From Bacteroidota bacterium (GTDB taxonomy: Bacteria > Bacteroidota > Bacteroidia > AKYH767-A > OLB10), in NCBI GenBank assembly GCA_016713525.1, contig JADJOZ010000004.1:124001-188000 (forward strand): a stretch of DNA of 64,000 nt. Reading direction: 5' to 3'. The notes beneath the pieces were generated by a model, which saw only the letters and a program-made list of their open reading frames with translations, was not told the DNA's origin and searched no databases. The position numbers were made by a program, and so were the translations under genes. Position 1 is the first letter of the stretch. Each line of letters begins with the position of its first letter. Positions 1-9,263 of this stretch are shown here, piece after piece.

Positions 1-1254
1 GTATTTTATGAGGTACAGAATAGGGGCAAAAGTTTCGTGCTGTACAATTTTGTAGTGGTTTTCGACTTCAGCAATACAAGGCGTTACATAGCAACCCGAT
101 TCATAGCCGGGGCCCGAGAGTAATTCGCCACCACAGACAATGGAGCCACCTTCTTTTTTCACTTCACCAATAGCATTGGTAAAATCGTTCACCGCATTTT
201 TATCGATAAGTGGTCCCACGAGTGTAGCTGGGTTCAGGGGATTACCAATTTTCACATGCTTATAGGCATTCACCACTTTTTGTTTGAATGCTTCATAGAT
301 ACTTTCGTGAATGATGAGTCGGCGGGTGCTGGTACAACGTTGTCCGCAGGTACCCACGGCACCAAACACAACAGCGCGGAGGGCCATTTCCTGGTCGGCA
401 TCGGGAGTAATAATAATGGCATTGTTACCACCCAGTTCAAGCAAGCTGCGTCCGAGGCGTTCGCCAACAATGCGGCCTACACGTTTACCCACATTGGTAG
501 AACCGGTAGCGGAGATAAGAGGCACGCGTTTATCGGCAAGGAAATTATCGCCAACATTTTTGCTGTTACCGGCAACGAGGCATACGGTTCCTTCGGGGAC
601 ATTATTTTCGCGCAACACACCGGCAATAATTTTATGTACAGCAATGGCGCAAAGCATTACTTTAGAGGATGGTTTCCACACTACGGTATCGCCACACACC
701 ATAGCGAGCATGGCATTCCAAGACCAAACGGCAACGGGAAAATTGAAGGCACTGATAACGCCCACAATTCCAAGTGGATGATACTGCTCATACATACGGT
801 GGCGGGGGCGTTCGCTATGCATGGTAAAGCCATTCAGCTGGCGGGAGAGTCCCACAGCAAAATCGCAGATATCAATCATTTCCTGCACTTCACCGAGTCC
901 TTCCTGATATATTTTTCCCATTTCATAAGAAACCAGTTTTCCCAGGTCATCTTTAGCTTCGCGGAGTGCATTTCCAATCTGGCGCACTACTTCACCACGT
1001 TTGGGAGCTGGCACCAGTCGCCACTCGTTAAAAGCCTGCTGCGAAAGGGCAATAATAGTTTCATAGTCGGCAGCGGTGGCCTGTTTAATGGAGCCAATAA
1101 GCTGTCCGTCGGCGGGTGAAAAAGAGTCGATTGTTTCGCCGGTCGTATTAAGCCATTGGGTGCCGGTGCAAGCACCGCTATTAACTTGCTCAATACCAAG
1201 TCGTTGCAAAACTTCAGAAATATCAGAAACGGGGGTAGCTGTAAGAGTAGACAT
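1..1254 (-). CDS. ALDH7-family aldehyde dehydrogenase (aminoadipate-semialdehyde dehydrogenase type), C-terminus cut by window
   Basis: This gene reads off the left edge, so only the first 418 codons are present of about 510 expected. The ATG at 1254 follows a good -7 box. The translation carries the cofactor-binding segment VVWKPSSKV, the GSTNVGK nucleotide-binding loop, the catalytic-base segment ELGGNNA and the nucleophile segment GTCGQRCTS, so the active-site Glu and Cys are both present. The segment AFNFPVAVWSWN and the pairing of ELGGNNA with GQRCTS are typical of the ALDH7 (antiquitin/AmaB) subfamily, which oxidises alpha-aminoadipate semialdehyde in lysine degradation. The substrate is inferred from the subfamily, because no other lysine-catabolic gene is visible here. 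The family is sure; the exact substrate is less so. Confidence 0.9.
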   Translation of the reverse strand, partial: MSTLTATPVSDISEVLQRLGIEQVNSGACTGTQWLNTTGETIDSFSPADGQLIGSIKQATAADYETIIALSQQAFNEWRLVPAPKRGEVVRQIGNALREAKDDLGKLVSYEMGKIYQEGLGEVQEMIDICDFAVGLSRQLNGFTMHSERPRHRMYEQYHPLGIVGVISAFNFPVAVWSWNAMLAMVCGDTVVWKPSSKVMLCAIAVHKIIAGVLRENNVPEGTVCLVAGNSKNVGDNFLADKRVPLISATGSTNVGKRVGRIVGERLGRSLLELGGNNAIIITPDADQEMALRAVVFGAVGTCGQRCTSTRRLIIHESIYEAFKQKVVNAYKHVKIGNPLNPATLVGPLIDKNAVNDFTNAIGEVKKEGGSIVCGGELLSGPGYESGCYVTPCIAEVENHYKIVQHETFAPILYLIKY

Positions 1255-1278
1255 AAGGGTGTTTTTTTGAATTGGGTG

Positions 1279-1286
1279 CAAAAATA
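1279..1286 (-). promoter_or_regulatory. -7 promoter box for the ALDH7 gene
   Basis: Read on the minus strand this is TATTTTTG, an exact match to the Bacteroidota -7 consensus TAnnTTTG. It lies 25 bases upstream of the ATG at 1254. No convincing -33 TTG is seen. Confidence 0.5.
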
Positions 1287-1299
1287 CGAAAATAATGTG

Positions 1300-1544
1300 C
1301 TGATTTGATGATGCCTTGCCCTGAGCGTAGTCGAATGGGTGCTAGTGTGCTGATGTGCTGATTATTGTTCCTGAGTAAAAAGATGTGACTGCACTTGGTT
1401 TGGTGATTCTTGCCCTGAAGCGTGCTTTAGCTCTGCTTCAGGTGTGGTGATTCTTGCCCAGAGCGCAGCCGAGGGGTGGTGGTTTGATGATGGGTGTTCC
1501 TGAGTCCGCCGGCTGGCGGATCGAAAGGGTGCCCTGAGCGTACA
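1300..1544. repeat. Cluster of dispersed intergenic repeat modules
   Basis: This gap has no gene. It is a string of modules found elsewhere in the window: CCCTGAGCGTAGTCGAA (also near 23825, 49490, 49655 and inverted at 56580), an 8-bp TGTGCTGA repeat, the CTGAGTAAAAAGATGTGACT module, a CTGAAGC...GCTTCAG hairpin that recurs at 25665-25715, and a GTCCGCCGGCTGGCGGA hairpin that recurs at 23888 and, in variant form, at 49354. Confidence 0.8.
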
Positions 1545-2141
1545 CTATTTTAGCATAAATGCTAATCCAATTGAAACATCAACATACAAAGCATCCTTCC
1601 TATTTCCATTAAAATTAGTGTTTTCAATTCCTTTACTTTTTAAGATATGCAGGTATGTGGGAGTGAAACTAAAATTAAATTGCAACGGTGAATTTAAAAT
1701 GCCTTTTGATTGAAACGACAAAGGCAAGCCAATACCTAAACCAAAATTGGTAAATGTTGAAGTCCAATTTGAAACAATACCAGATTGTGTAAAATTATCA
1801 CGACACCAACCAAGAGAGAGCCCTAGCTTAGTACGATTTTTCTCTCTCTGATTTAATATATAATTTAAGTCAACTTTAATTGTTGTTCTTTTATAAGTTA
1901 TCGAATAATCAGTTTTTGAATCTTCAAATGTACTTTTTCCAGAAATGAATGTAGCAAATCCATCCCATTTTTCAGAAAAATCGTCCATAACATAAAACCC
2001 CATGCATGGTGTATATTTTAAATCGCGATCGGTTGAAAGTTTGTAAACAAAACTTAAACCAACGCTTTGCCCCTTTATGGTAGTGGTAATCGATAAAATG
2101 GCAATCAGAAGTAAAAAGATCTTACACTTTTGGTCCTTCAT
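1545..2141 (-). CDS. Secreted, probable outer-membrane beta-barrel protein, duplicate A
   Basis: The 198-residue protein starts with a signal peptide (MKDQKCKIFLLLIAILS, cleavage probably after TTTIKG). The mature part is rich in alternating hydrophobic and polar strands with aromatic ends, such as VGLSFVYKL and LGLSLGWC, and the C-terminus is a strand-like VDVSIGLAFMLK, as expected for a small outer-membrane barrel. No named family is recognised. The gene is a near-identical duplicate of 3767..4363, differing at about ten residues, and both copies share the sequence just after the stop. Function is unknown. Confidence 0.75.
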   Translation of the reverse strand: MKDQKCKIFLLLIAILSITTTIKGQSVGLSFVYKLSTDRDLKYTPCMGFYVMDDFSEKWDGFATFISGKSTFEDSKTDYSITYKRTTIKVDLNYILNQREKNRTKLGLSLGWCRDNFTQSGIVSNWTSTFTNFGLGIGLPLSFQSKGILNSPLQFNFSFTPTYLHILKSKGIENTNFNGNRKDALYVDVSIGLAFMLK

Positions 2142-2313
2142 GATCTATAATATTACTAATTTATTTAGTGTGGAATATGAATTGCTTTTGTAATAAACTG
2201 AATAAACCCTGCTTTCTATGAGCCTAAATTTATAATTATTTTATAATTCGCACCAGCGTATTTAATTTCATATTTTTAAAATTCAATTGTGGTACCAATT
2301 GAAAAACCATAGT

Positions 2314-2886
2314 TTAAAAACTTGAAATATTCTCCATTTTTACAAATGCGGTCAAGTCACGACTAATTCCTGATTCTAAAAATAAATTGAAGTTGTTGGT
2401 TAATTTACTTTCAATGCCAAAATTAAATGCCAAGCCAGCATTTAACTTATTGATTTCATAATCGAATTTATCCTTATAATATTCTTCATCTGATGAGAAT
2501 TCAATAAAATAATCTCCATATAATCCTATGGACGTATAGAAGTATTTTGTCTCCAACCGAACCATTAATGGCAGTCGAATATTTTCGAAACTATAATTGA
2601 TGCTTAATGATTGATTACTTAGTATAGAAATATCTGAATTTTTCCTTACATAATACACCCCGGTTTCAACCTGAAATATCTTTGATATTCTTCTGTAAAC
2701 GGGGACACCAAAATTGATTTGTTCACCAAATTCCGTCTGATTTACGAATTTTGGCACTCCGGATCTATCCAATGTAATTTTAATTCCTATTTGGTACTTG
2801 GAATCCATTCCTACCTGGACTGAATCTTGGGAGAAGCAAAAATTTGATACCGCAACGAAAGCAACTAAATAAAGTACAAATCTCAT
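2314..2886 (-). CDS. Outer-membrane beta-barrel protein (porin-family-like)
   Basis: The 190-residue protein has a signal peptide (MRFVLYLVAFVAVSNFCFS) and a mature part with barrel-like strands, for example YQIGIKITLDR, IFQVETGVYYVRK, FYTSIGLYGDYF and LNAGLAFNFGIESKL. This pattern fits the broad OmpA-like/DUF1207-style small barrels that are common in Bacteroidota, but no specific family signature was recognised. The sequence ends abruptly at ENISSF, without the usual C-terminal aromatic barrel strand, so the 3' end may be truncated. It lies between the two duplicated copies 1545..2141 and 3767..4363 but is not closely related to them. Confidence 0.65.
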   Translation of the reverse strand: MRFVLYLVAFVAVSNFCFSQDSVQVGMDSKYQIGIKITLDRSGVPKFVNQTEFGEQINFGVPVYRRISKIFQVETGVYYVRKNSDISILSNQSLSINYSFENIRLPLMVRLETKYFYTSIGLYGDYFIEFSSDEEYYKDKFDYEINKLNAGLAFNFGIESKLTNNFNLFLESGISRDLTAFVKMENISSF

Positions 2887-2944
2887 GATATTGAATTATT
2901 TAAACAGCTAATTAACGGGTAATTGCTAACTTTATTACTTTCCC

Positions 2945-3320
2945 TTAGTGAAATAATGGGAGGATTTAAGTAGTTCAACGGCCGCAATGAAAACAAATAA
3001 GATTCGCACAAATTCTGTTTGTATTACTTGAATCCACATCATAAAGCTATCGGACATGTGTTAGCAGCAAAATGAGTCATAAAAATACAATTTATTCGCA
3101 ATAAAAAATACATTTTGATGAGGATTTGTCGGATAAACACAAGATTGTTCAAAGACTGAACTAAGTTTAAACCATACCTCAAAATTTCATGTAGCAAATT
3201 GTCCATTTTTTTAGCAAAATCAATCTCGTTCCTTTTCTTGTAAAATCTGCTTAATCTTGTTGTAAAATTAACGGAACACCATTGTTACTTCAAGCTGAAT
3301 GGAAGGAATGAGACTACCTA
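2945..3320. repeat. Degenerate copies of dispersed elements R1 and R2
   Basis: This stretch has no gene. Bases about 2945-3110 are a decayed copy of element R1, recognisable by the AAAAATACAATTTATT block and the CAACGGCC...GCAATGAA block. Bases about 3112-3320 are a copy of element R2, recognisable by GATTTGTCGGATAA, the TGTCCATTTTTT block and AATCTCGTTCCTTTTCTTG. The rest of 2887-3766 outside the R1 and R2 copies is AT-rich and shows nothing else. Confidence 0.6.
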
Positions 3321-3389
3321 TGCATCCAAAAAATTAACTTCAAGTAATCTATAAACTTATAGTTATACTTTTATAATTGGTGCATGCAA

Positions 3390-3500
3390 CATGTTTTCTT
3401 TTTAAAACGGATTTAACAGATTGGTCGGATAAGGGCGAGATTGTGCAGAGACTGAATTAAGTTTATACCCTACCTAAAAATTTCACGTAGCATGATGTCC
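3390..3500. repeat. Partial R2 element
   Basis: It contains TTTTCTTTTTAAAACGGATT followed by GGTCGGATAAGGGCGAGATT. This is the junction that joins neighbouring R2 units in the tandem array at 9345-10060. The copy is only about 110 bp long. Confidence 0.65.
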
Positions 3501-3520
3501 ATATATTATGTAGAATCCTG

Positions 3521-3731
3521 CTATCGGACTGCGGCGAGGATTCAAGCAACTCAATGGCCAGAATAAAGAACAACTACGTTTTATAAAACTTCTATTTTTG
3601 CTTAGCTCTGTCACATCATTTAGCTTTCGAAGCGATGGTTTTATGATTAGTGAATTGTAAAAATACAATTTATTTCGTTAAAATATAAAATTTTGGGAGG
3701 GATCCTCGCCACAGGCGAGGACCAGTATCGG
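3521..3731. repeat. Dispersed element R1, full copy
   Basis: This 211-bp block runs from CTATCGGACTGCGGCGAGGA to the hairpin ATCCTCGCCACAGGCGAGGA and CCAGTATCGG. Closely related blocks lie at 4414-4582 (same orientation, truncated) and 38421-38640 (opposite orientation). Shared internal segments include CTCAATGGCCAGAATAAA and GTAAAAATACAATTTATTTC. GCGAGGA-containing sequences sit near both ends. No transposase is encoded, so a MITE-like or REP-like element is possible. Confidence 0.7.
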
Positions 3732-3766
3732 TGGGTGGTTTGATGATGGGTGTTCTTGAGCGTACA

Positions 3767-4363
3767 CTATTTTAGCATAAAAGCTAATCCAACTGAAACA
3801 TCAACATACAAAGCATCCTTGCTATTTCCCATATAATTAGTGTTTTCAATTCCTTTACTTTTTAAGATATGCAGGTATGTGGGAGTGAAACTAAAATTAA
3901 ATTGCAATGGTAAATTTAAAATGCCTTTTGATTGAAATGATAATGGCAAGCCAATACCTAAACCAAAATTGGTAAATGTTGAAGTCCAATTTGAAACAAT
4001 TCCAGATTGTGTAAAATTATCACGACACCAACCAAGAGAGAGCCCTAGCTTAGTACAATTTTTCTCTCTCTGATTTAATATATAATTTAAGTCAACTTTA
4101 ATTGTTGTTCTTTTATAAGTTATCGAATAATCAGTTTTTGAATCTTCAAATGTACTTTTTCCAGAAATGAATGTAGCAAATCCATCCCATTTTTCAGAAA
4201 AATCGTCCATAACATAAAACCCCATGCATGGTGTATATTTTAAATCGCGATCGGTTGAAAGTTTGTAAACAAAACTTAAACCAACGCTTTGCCCCTTTAT
4301 GGTAGTGGTAATCGATAAAATGGCAATCATTAATAAAACAATTTTACACAATTGATCTTTCAT
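3767..4363 (-). CDS. Secreted, probable outer-membrane beta-barrel protein, duplicate B
   Basis: This is a 198-residue near-identical copy of 1545..2141. The differences include the signal peptide core (LLMIAILS instead of LLLIAILS) and ENTNYMGNSKDAL instead of ENTNFNGNRKDAL near the C-terminus. The central 120 residues are almost unchanged. The shared flank after the stop lacks a 34-bp hairpin module that copy A has. The copies are about 2.2 kb apart with a third barrel gene between them, so a simple tandem duplication would have included that gene or was followed by a loss. Function is unknown. Confidence 0.75.
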   Translation of the reverse strand: MKDQLCKIVLLMIAILSITTTIKGQSVGLSFVYKLSTDRDLKYTPCMGFYVMDDFSEKWDGFATFISGKSTFEDSKTDYSITYKRTTIKVDLNYILNQREKNCTKLGLSLGWCRDNFTQSGIVSNWTSTFTNFGLGIGLPLSFQSKGILNLPLQFNFSFTPTYLHILKSKGIENTNYMGNSKDALYVDVSVGLAFMLK

Positions 4364-4413
4364 AATCTGAAATATTACTAATATACCTCACCCCTATAGT
4401 CCTTGTCAGTTAG

Positions 4414-4582
4414 CTATCGAACTGCGGCGAGGATGCACGTAACTCAATGGCCAGAATAAAGAACAACTACGCTTTATAAAACTTCAATTTTTGCTTCGCT
4501 CTGTCACATCATATTGCTTTCGAAGCGATGGTTTTATGATTAGTGAATTGTAAAAATACAATTTATTTCGTTAAAAAAATAG
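4414..4582. repeat. Dispersed element R1, truncated copy
   Basis: It starts with CTATCGAACTGCGGCGAGGA and ends after GTAAAAATACAATTTATTTC. It matches 3521-3690 closely but lacks the hairpin end with GGCGAGGACC. It lies directly after the tandem T9SS array. Confidence 0.65.
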
Positions 4583-4631
4583 ACTTTCTTTCCGCTCGGC
4601 TTAGCTAAATTACGAAAAAATGGTGAAGTGA

Positions 4632-6155
4632 CTACTCGACAGCAAACTTCTTCACCAGCCGCTGCTCACCTACTTCAAGGATTACAACATACATGCCTTT
4701 CGATAATGAAGTGCAGTTCAGATTTTTTGTGTAGTAAGGTGGGTTAATTTTCGTGCTTTCCTCGAACACCAGCTTACCCATAGCATCAAACACTTGCAAA
4801 TGGCCTTTTGTCCCTTTCAACTGGTTTGCATTAATGAATGCTGTTTGCCACTGAGGTGAGTAATAGACATACAAATTAGGATGAGACTCCTGCACAGGAA
4901 ATTCATTCATTCCTACTAAAGTATCACACGGACTCCCAGCAACTGAGGGCAAGTCATAATCGGGGTTATTTGGAAGACCCCAGTAAGTTCGCTTCCCGCC
5001 CAGAAAAAAGCTGTAAGGTTGAAAATTACATGCACTTCCGGATTGATCAGGGTCATTGATAACACTCAGATTCATATTCACAAAATTATAAGCTGAATCC
5101 TGATAAGGATAGTTCCATTGATAACCATAAGCCCAAGCATTACTAAGATAAATCTTGTTGTCAGGGGCAAGTCTTAAAGTGCCAGTTGTGTAATACGAAT
5201 TAGTAAAAGTATAAATGGTATCTCTGGTTAAAGTTGGATTTGGTTGACTGAGGTCATATTGAAGTAAAATGGAAACAGTATCAATTCTTGTAACATATAA
5301 AAATTGGCCATTTGATGAGAATTCAGCTGTAAAATATAAACCCAAAGCTAAGTTACTACTTTCTTCCTGTAAAATATTAACCTGAGATAAATCTCCGGTA
5401 CAACGGTCAAAATCCATTATATTTATAACACCTTTTCTATTTATAAATGCGAGTTTTGAACCGTCTGCCGTTATTGCAATCTGGGCTGCATTGGTGGTAA
5501 TTGTTGAACCTATAGCCTCAGAATTATTTAAAGAAACTCCTGTTGGATCTATCAGGTATTTATAATATCGTTTATTAGCAGTCAGACCCGTTGGATCCCA
5601 CTTTCTGAATAGCAGCCACCAATCTCTTCCATTACCGTGCTTAATTGCTTTGAGACAATCAACTGCAGGCACGCTATCAAGCATGATGTTTTTTTGGGTT
5701 ACAGCTCCTAACCCTCCATCTAGAGACATATCAATGACACTGTAGAATAATCCATAATCACTACTGAATGTAACACCAATTGAAAATAAATAATATTGAT
5801 CTGAATTATTCGGAGAAGGTAAAACAACCATTTCATTGTACCAGCCCTGACCTAAAATATCATCCCCATTAACCATTAATTGATGTTGCTTATTGTAAAT
5901 AAGGCCTGAACTACCTGGAATTGTTGCCCTGGTAAAGGCATAAAACAATAAACTGCCGGCAGTATCTGCAATAGATACGCAGCTGCCTCTTCCATCCATA
6001 CCACTTACTCCGATTACGGGACTACCTGCATTTCCAAAATCTACCATGGAACTGTCACCAAAAACCCATATGGAGTTACGGTTTTGTGCAAATGTAGGGG
6101 TGCATGCTCCCAGCCATAAAAAGAAAATAAACAGTCTAATTTTAATTTTCTCCAT
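4632..6155 (-). CDS. T9SS-sorted secreted protein, tandem copy 1
   Basis: The 507-residue protein has a signal peptide (MEKIKIRLFIFFLWLGACT). Signal peptidase I would cut after TFA, though LGAC could also act as a lipobox. The body has WD40/beta-propeller-like strand repeats such as NSIWVFGDSSMVDFG, DQYYLFSIGVT and GTLRLAPDNKIYLSNAW. The last 80 residues form a type A T9SS sorting domain (HLQVFDAMGKLVFEE, SLSKGMYVVILE, final KKFAVE). The protein should therefore cross the outer membrane by T9SS and be released or anchored. It is the last of three copies with an exact 1555-bp period, and 31 bases separate neighbouring copies. The biological role is unknown. Confidence 0.85.
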   Translation of the reverse strand: MEKIKIRLFIFFLWLGACTPTFAQNRNSIWVFGDSSMVDFGNAGSPVIGVSGMDGRGSCVSIADTAGSLLFYAFTRATIPGSSGLIYNKQHQLMVNGDDILGQGWYNEMVVLPSPNNSDQYYLFSIGVTFSSDYGLFYSVIDMSLDGGLGAVTQKNIMLDSVPAVDCLKAIKHGNGRDWWLLFRKWDPTGLTANKRYYKYLIDPTGVSLNNSEAIGSTITTNAAQIAITADGSKLAFINRKGVINIMDFDRCTGDLSQVNILQEESSNLALGLYFTAEFSSNGQFLYVTRIDTVSILLQYDLSQPNPTLTRDTIYTFTNSYYTTGTLRLAPDNKIYLSNAWAYGYQWNYPYQDSAYNFVNMNLSVINDPDQSGSACNFQPYSFFLGGKRTYWGLPNNPDYDLPSVAGSPCDTLVGMNEFPVQESHPNLYVYYSPQWQTAFINANQLKGTKGHLQVFDAMGKLVFEESTKINPPYYTKNLNCTSLSKGMYVVILEVGEQRLVKKFAVE

Positions 6156-6186
6156 AAGGCTAAATTACGAAAAAAGGGTGAAGTGA

Positions 6187-7710
6187 CTACTCGACAGCAA
6201 ACTTCTTCACAAACCGCTGCTCTCCTACTTCAAGTATTACAACATACATCCCTTTGGATAATGAAGTGCAGTTCAGATTTTTTGTGTAGTAAGGTGGGTT
6301 AATTTTCGTGCTTTCCTCGACCACCAGCTTACCCATTGCATCAAACACTTGCAACTTGCCACTTGTCCCTTTCAACTGGTTTGCATTAATGAATGCTGTT
6401 TGCCACTGAGGTGAGTAAAACACATACAAATTAGGATGAGACTCCTGCACAGGAAATTCATTCATTCCTACTAAAGTATCACACAGACTCCCCGCAACTG
6501 AGGGCAAGTCATAATCGGGGTTATTTGGAAGACCCCAGTAAGTTCGCTTCCCGCCCAGAAAAAAGCTGTAGGGTTGAAAATTACATGCACTTCCGGGTTG
6601 ATCAGGGTCATTGATAACACTCAGATTCATATTCACAAAATTATAAGCTGAATCCTGATAGGGATAGTTCCATTGATAACCATTAAACCATGCATTGGTC
6701 AAATAAATCTTATTATCAGGGGAAAGCCTTAATGTTCCAACAGAATAATACGAATTAGTAAAAGTATAAATGGTATCTCTGGTTAAAGTTGGATTTGGTT
6801 GACTGAGGTCATACCGAAGTAAAATGGAAACAGTATCATTTCTTGCGATGTACAAAAATTGACCACTAGGTGAGAATTCGGCAAAAGTATATCGGCCAAG
6901 TGCCAAGTTGTTACTTTCTTCCTGTAAAATATTAACCTGGGATAAATCTCCGGTACAACGGTCAAAATCCATTATATTTATAACACCTTTTCTATTTATA
7001 AATGCGAGTTTTGAACCGTCTGCCGTTATTGCAATCTGGGCTGCATTCGTGGTAATTGTCGAACCTATAGCCTCAGAATTATTTAAAGAAACTCCTGTTG
7101 GATCTATCAGGTATTTATAATATCGTTTATTAGCAGTCAGACCCGTTGGATCCCACTTTCTGAATAGCAGCCACCAATCTCTTCCATTACCGTGCTTAAT
7201 TGCTTTGAGACAATCAACTGCCGGCACGCTATCAAGCATGATGTTTTTTTGGGTTACAGCTCCTAACCCTCCATCAAGTGACATATCAATTATGCTATAG
7301 AATAATCCATAATCGGTGATGTTTGTAACACCAATTGAAAATAAATAATATTGATCTGAATTATCTGGAGAAGGTAAAACAACCATTTCATTGTACCAGC
7401 CCTGACCCAGAATATCATCCCCATTAACCATTAATTGATGTTGCTTATTGTAAATAAGGCCTGAATTACCAGGAATTGTTGCCCTCGTAAATGCATAAAA
7501 CAATAAACTGCCGGAAGTATCTGCTATTGAAACACAGCTTCCTCTTCCATCCATACCACTTACTCCGGTTACAGGACTTCCTGCATTTCCAAAATCCACC
7601 ATGGAACTGTCACCAAAAACCCATATGGAGTTACGGTTTTGGGCAAATGTAGGGGTGCATGCTCCCAGCCATAAAAAGAAAATAAACAGTCTGAATTTAA
7701 TTTTCTCCAT
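6187..7710 (-). CDS. T9SS-sorted secreted protein, tandem copy 2
   Basis: The 507-residue protein is nearly identical to copies 1 and 3, with the same signal peptide as copy 1 (MEKIKFRLFIFFLWLGACT) and the same propeller-like body and T9SS type A sorting domain. It differs in short patches. SIGVTNITDYGLFYSII and YLTNAWFNGYQ are private to copy 2, whereas FSPSGQFLYIARNDTVS and the PGSACNFQ/GSLCDTL patch are shared with copy 3 only. This patchwork indicates recombination between copies rather than independent drift. Transcription could run through from copy 3, since the 31-bp spacer shows no terminator. Confidence 0.85.
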   Translation of the reverse strand: MEKIKFRLFIFFLWLGACTPTFAQNRNSIWVFGDSSMVDFGNAGSPVTGVSGMDGRGSCVSIADTSGSLLFYAFTRATIPGNSGLIYNKQHQLMVNGDDILGQGWYNEMVVLPSPDNSDQYYLFSIGVTNITDYGLFYSIIDMSLDGGLGAVTQKNIMLDSVPAVDCLKAIKHGNGRDWWLLFRKWDPTGLTANKRYYKYLIDPTGVSLNNSEAIGSTITTNAAQIAITADGSKLAFINRKGVINIMDFDRCTGDLSQVNILQEESNNLALGRYTFAEFSPSGQFLYIARNDTVSILLRYDLSQPNPTLTRDTIYTFTNSYYSVGTLRLSPDNKIYLTNAWFNGYQWNYPYQDSAYNFVNMNLSVINDPDQPGSACNFQPYSFFLGGKRTYWGLPNNPDYDLPSVAGSLCDTLVGMNEFPVQESHPNLYVFYSPQWQTAFINANQLKGTSGKLQVFDAMGKLVVEESTKINPPYYTKNLNCTSLSKGMYVVILEVGEQRFVKKFAVE

Positions 7711-7741
7711 AAGGCTAAATTACGAAAAAATGGTGAAGTGA

Positions 7742-9259
7742 CTACTCGACAGCAAACTTCTTCACCAACCGCTGCTCTCCTACTTCAAGTATTACAACAT
7801 ACATCCCTTTGGCTAATAAAGTGCAGTTCAGATTTTTTGTGTAGTAAGGTGGGTTAATTTTCGTGCTTTCCTCGAACACCAACTTACCCATAGCATCAAA
7901 CACTTGCAACTTGCCACTTGTCCCTTTCAACTGGTTTGCATTAATGAATGCTGTTTGCCACTGAGGTGAGTAATAGACATACAAATTAGGATGAGACTCC
8001 TGCACAGGAAATTCATTCATTCCTACTAAAGTATCACACAGACTCCCCGCAACTGAGGGCAAGTCATAATCGGGGTTATTTGGAAGTCCCCAATAGGTTC
8101 GTTTCCCACCCAGAAAAAAGCTGTAAGGTTGAAAATTACATGCACTTCCGGGTTGATCAGGGTCATTGATAACACTCAGATTCATATTCACAAAATTATA
8201 AGCTGAATCCTGATAGGGATAGTTCCATTGATAACCATAAGCCCAAGCATTACTAAGATATATTTTATTATCAGGGGCAAGTCTTAATGTGCCAACGGTA
8301 TAATACGAATTAGTAAAAGTATAAATGGTATCTCTGGTTAAAGTTGGATTTGGTTGACTGAGGTCATACCGAAGTAAAATGGAAACAGTATCATTTCTTG
8401 CGATGTACAAAAATTGACCACTAGGTGAGAATTCGGCAAAAGTATATCGGCCAAGTGCCAAGTTGTTACTTTCTTCCTGTAAAATATTAACCTGAGATAA
8501 ATCTCCGGTACAACGGTCAAAATCCATTATATTTATAACACCTTTTCTATTTATAAATGCGAGTTTTGAACCGTCTGCCGTTATTGCAATCTGGGCTAAG
8601 CCGGTGGTATTTGTTGATCCTATAGCCTCAGAATTATTTAAAGAAACTCCTGTTGGATCTATCAGGTATTTATAATATCGTTTATTAGCAGTCAGACCCG
8701 TTGGATCCCACTTTCTGAATAGCAGCCACCAATCTCTTCCATTACCGTGCTTAATTGCTTTGAGACAATCAACTGCCGGCACGCTATCAAGCATGATGTT
8801 TTTTTGGGTTACAGCTCCTAACCCTCCATCAAGTGACATATCAATGACACTGTAGAATAATCCATAATCACTACTGAATGTAACACCAATTGAAAATAAA
8901 TAATATTGATCTGAATTATCTGGAGAAGGTAAAACAACCATTTCATTATACCAGCCCTGACCCAGAATATCATCCCCATTAACCATTAATTGATGTTGCT
9001 TATTGTAAATAAGGCCTGAATTACCAGGAATTGTTGCCCTGGTAAATGCATAAAACAATAAATTGCCGGCAGTATCTGCTATTGAAACACAGCTTCCTCT
9101 TCCATCCATACCACTTACTCCGGTTACAGGACTACCTGCATTTCCAAAATCCACCATGGAACTGTCACCAAAAACCCATATGGAGTTACGGTTTTGGGAG
9201 TAGCCTGCCAAACTATTCAATAAAATTACTAGTACAAAAAATAGTGAATACCGGTTCAT
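7742..9259 (-). CDS. T9SS-sorted secreted protein, tandem copy 3 (array-leading gene)
   Basis: The reading frame is open from 9295, but I place the start at the ATG at 9259. From there the protein begins with a standard signal peptide (MNRYSLFFVLVILLNSLAG) and is 505 residues long. From the segment NRNSIWVFGDSS onward it is nearly identical to copies 1 and 2, including the T9SS type A sorting domain. Its signal peptide and upstream DNA, however, match those of the diverged paralogue at 16800..18325 instead, so the 5' end has a different origin. It is the first gene of the array in the direction of transcription. Confidence 0.85.
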   Translation of the reverse strand: MNRYSLFFVLVILLNSLAGYSQNRNSIWVFGDSSMVDFGNAGSPVTGVSGMDGRGSCVSIADTAGNLLFYAFTRATIPGNSGLIYNKQHQLMVNGDDILGQGWYNEMVVLPSPDNSDQYYLFSIGVTFSSDYGLFYSVIDMSLDGGLGAVTQKNIMLDSVPAVDCLKAIKHGNGRDWWLLFRKWDPTGLTANKRYYKYLIDPTGVSLNNSEAIGSTNTTGLAQIAITADGSKLAFINRKGVINIMDFDRCTGDLSQVNILQEESNNLALGRYTFAEFSPSGQFLYIARNDTVSILLRYDLSQPNPTLTRDTIYTFTNSYYTVGTLRLAPDNKIYLSNAWAYGYQWNYPYQDSAYNFVNMNLSVINDPDQPGSACNFQPYSFFLGGKRTYWGLPNNPDYDLPSVAGSLCDTLVGMNEFPVQESHPNLYVYYSPQWQTAFINANQLKGTSGKLQVFDAMGKLVFEESTKINPPYYTKNLNCTLLAKGMYVVILEVGEQRLVKKFAVE

Positions 9260-9263
9260 ACCT

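Noticed and set aside
256..1119. Long plus-strand open frame of 287 codons
   Set aside because: It is antisense to the ALDH7 gene, whose translation shows all family motifs.
3483..3668. 61-codon minus-strand open frame
   Set aside because: It lies inside element R1 and is not kept open in the other R1 copies.
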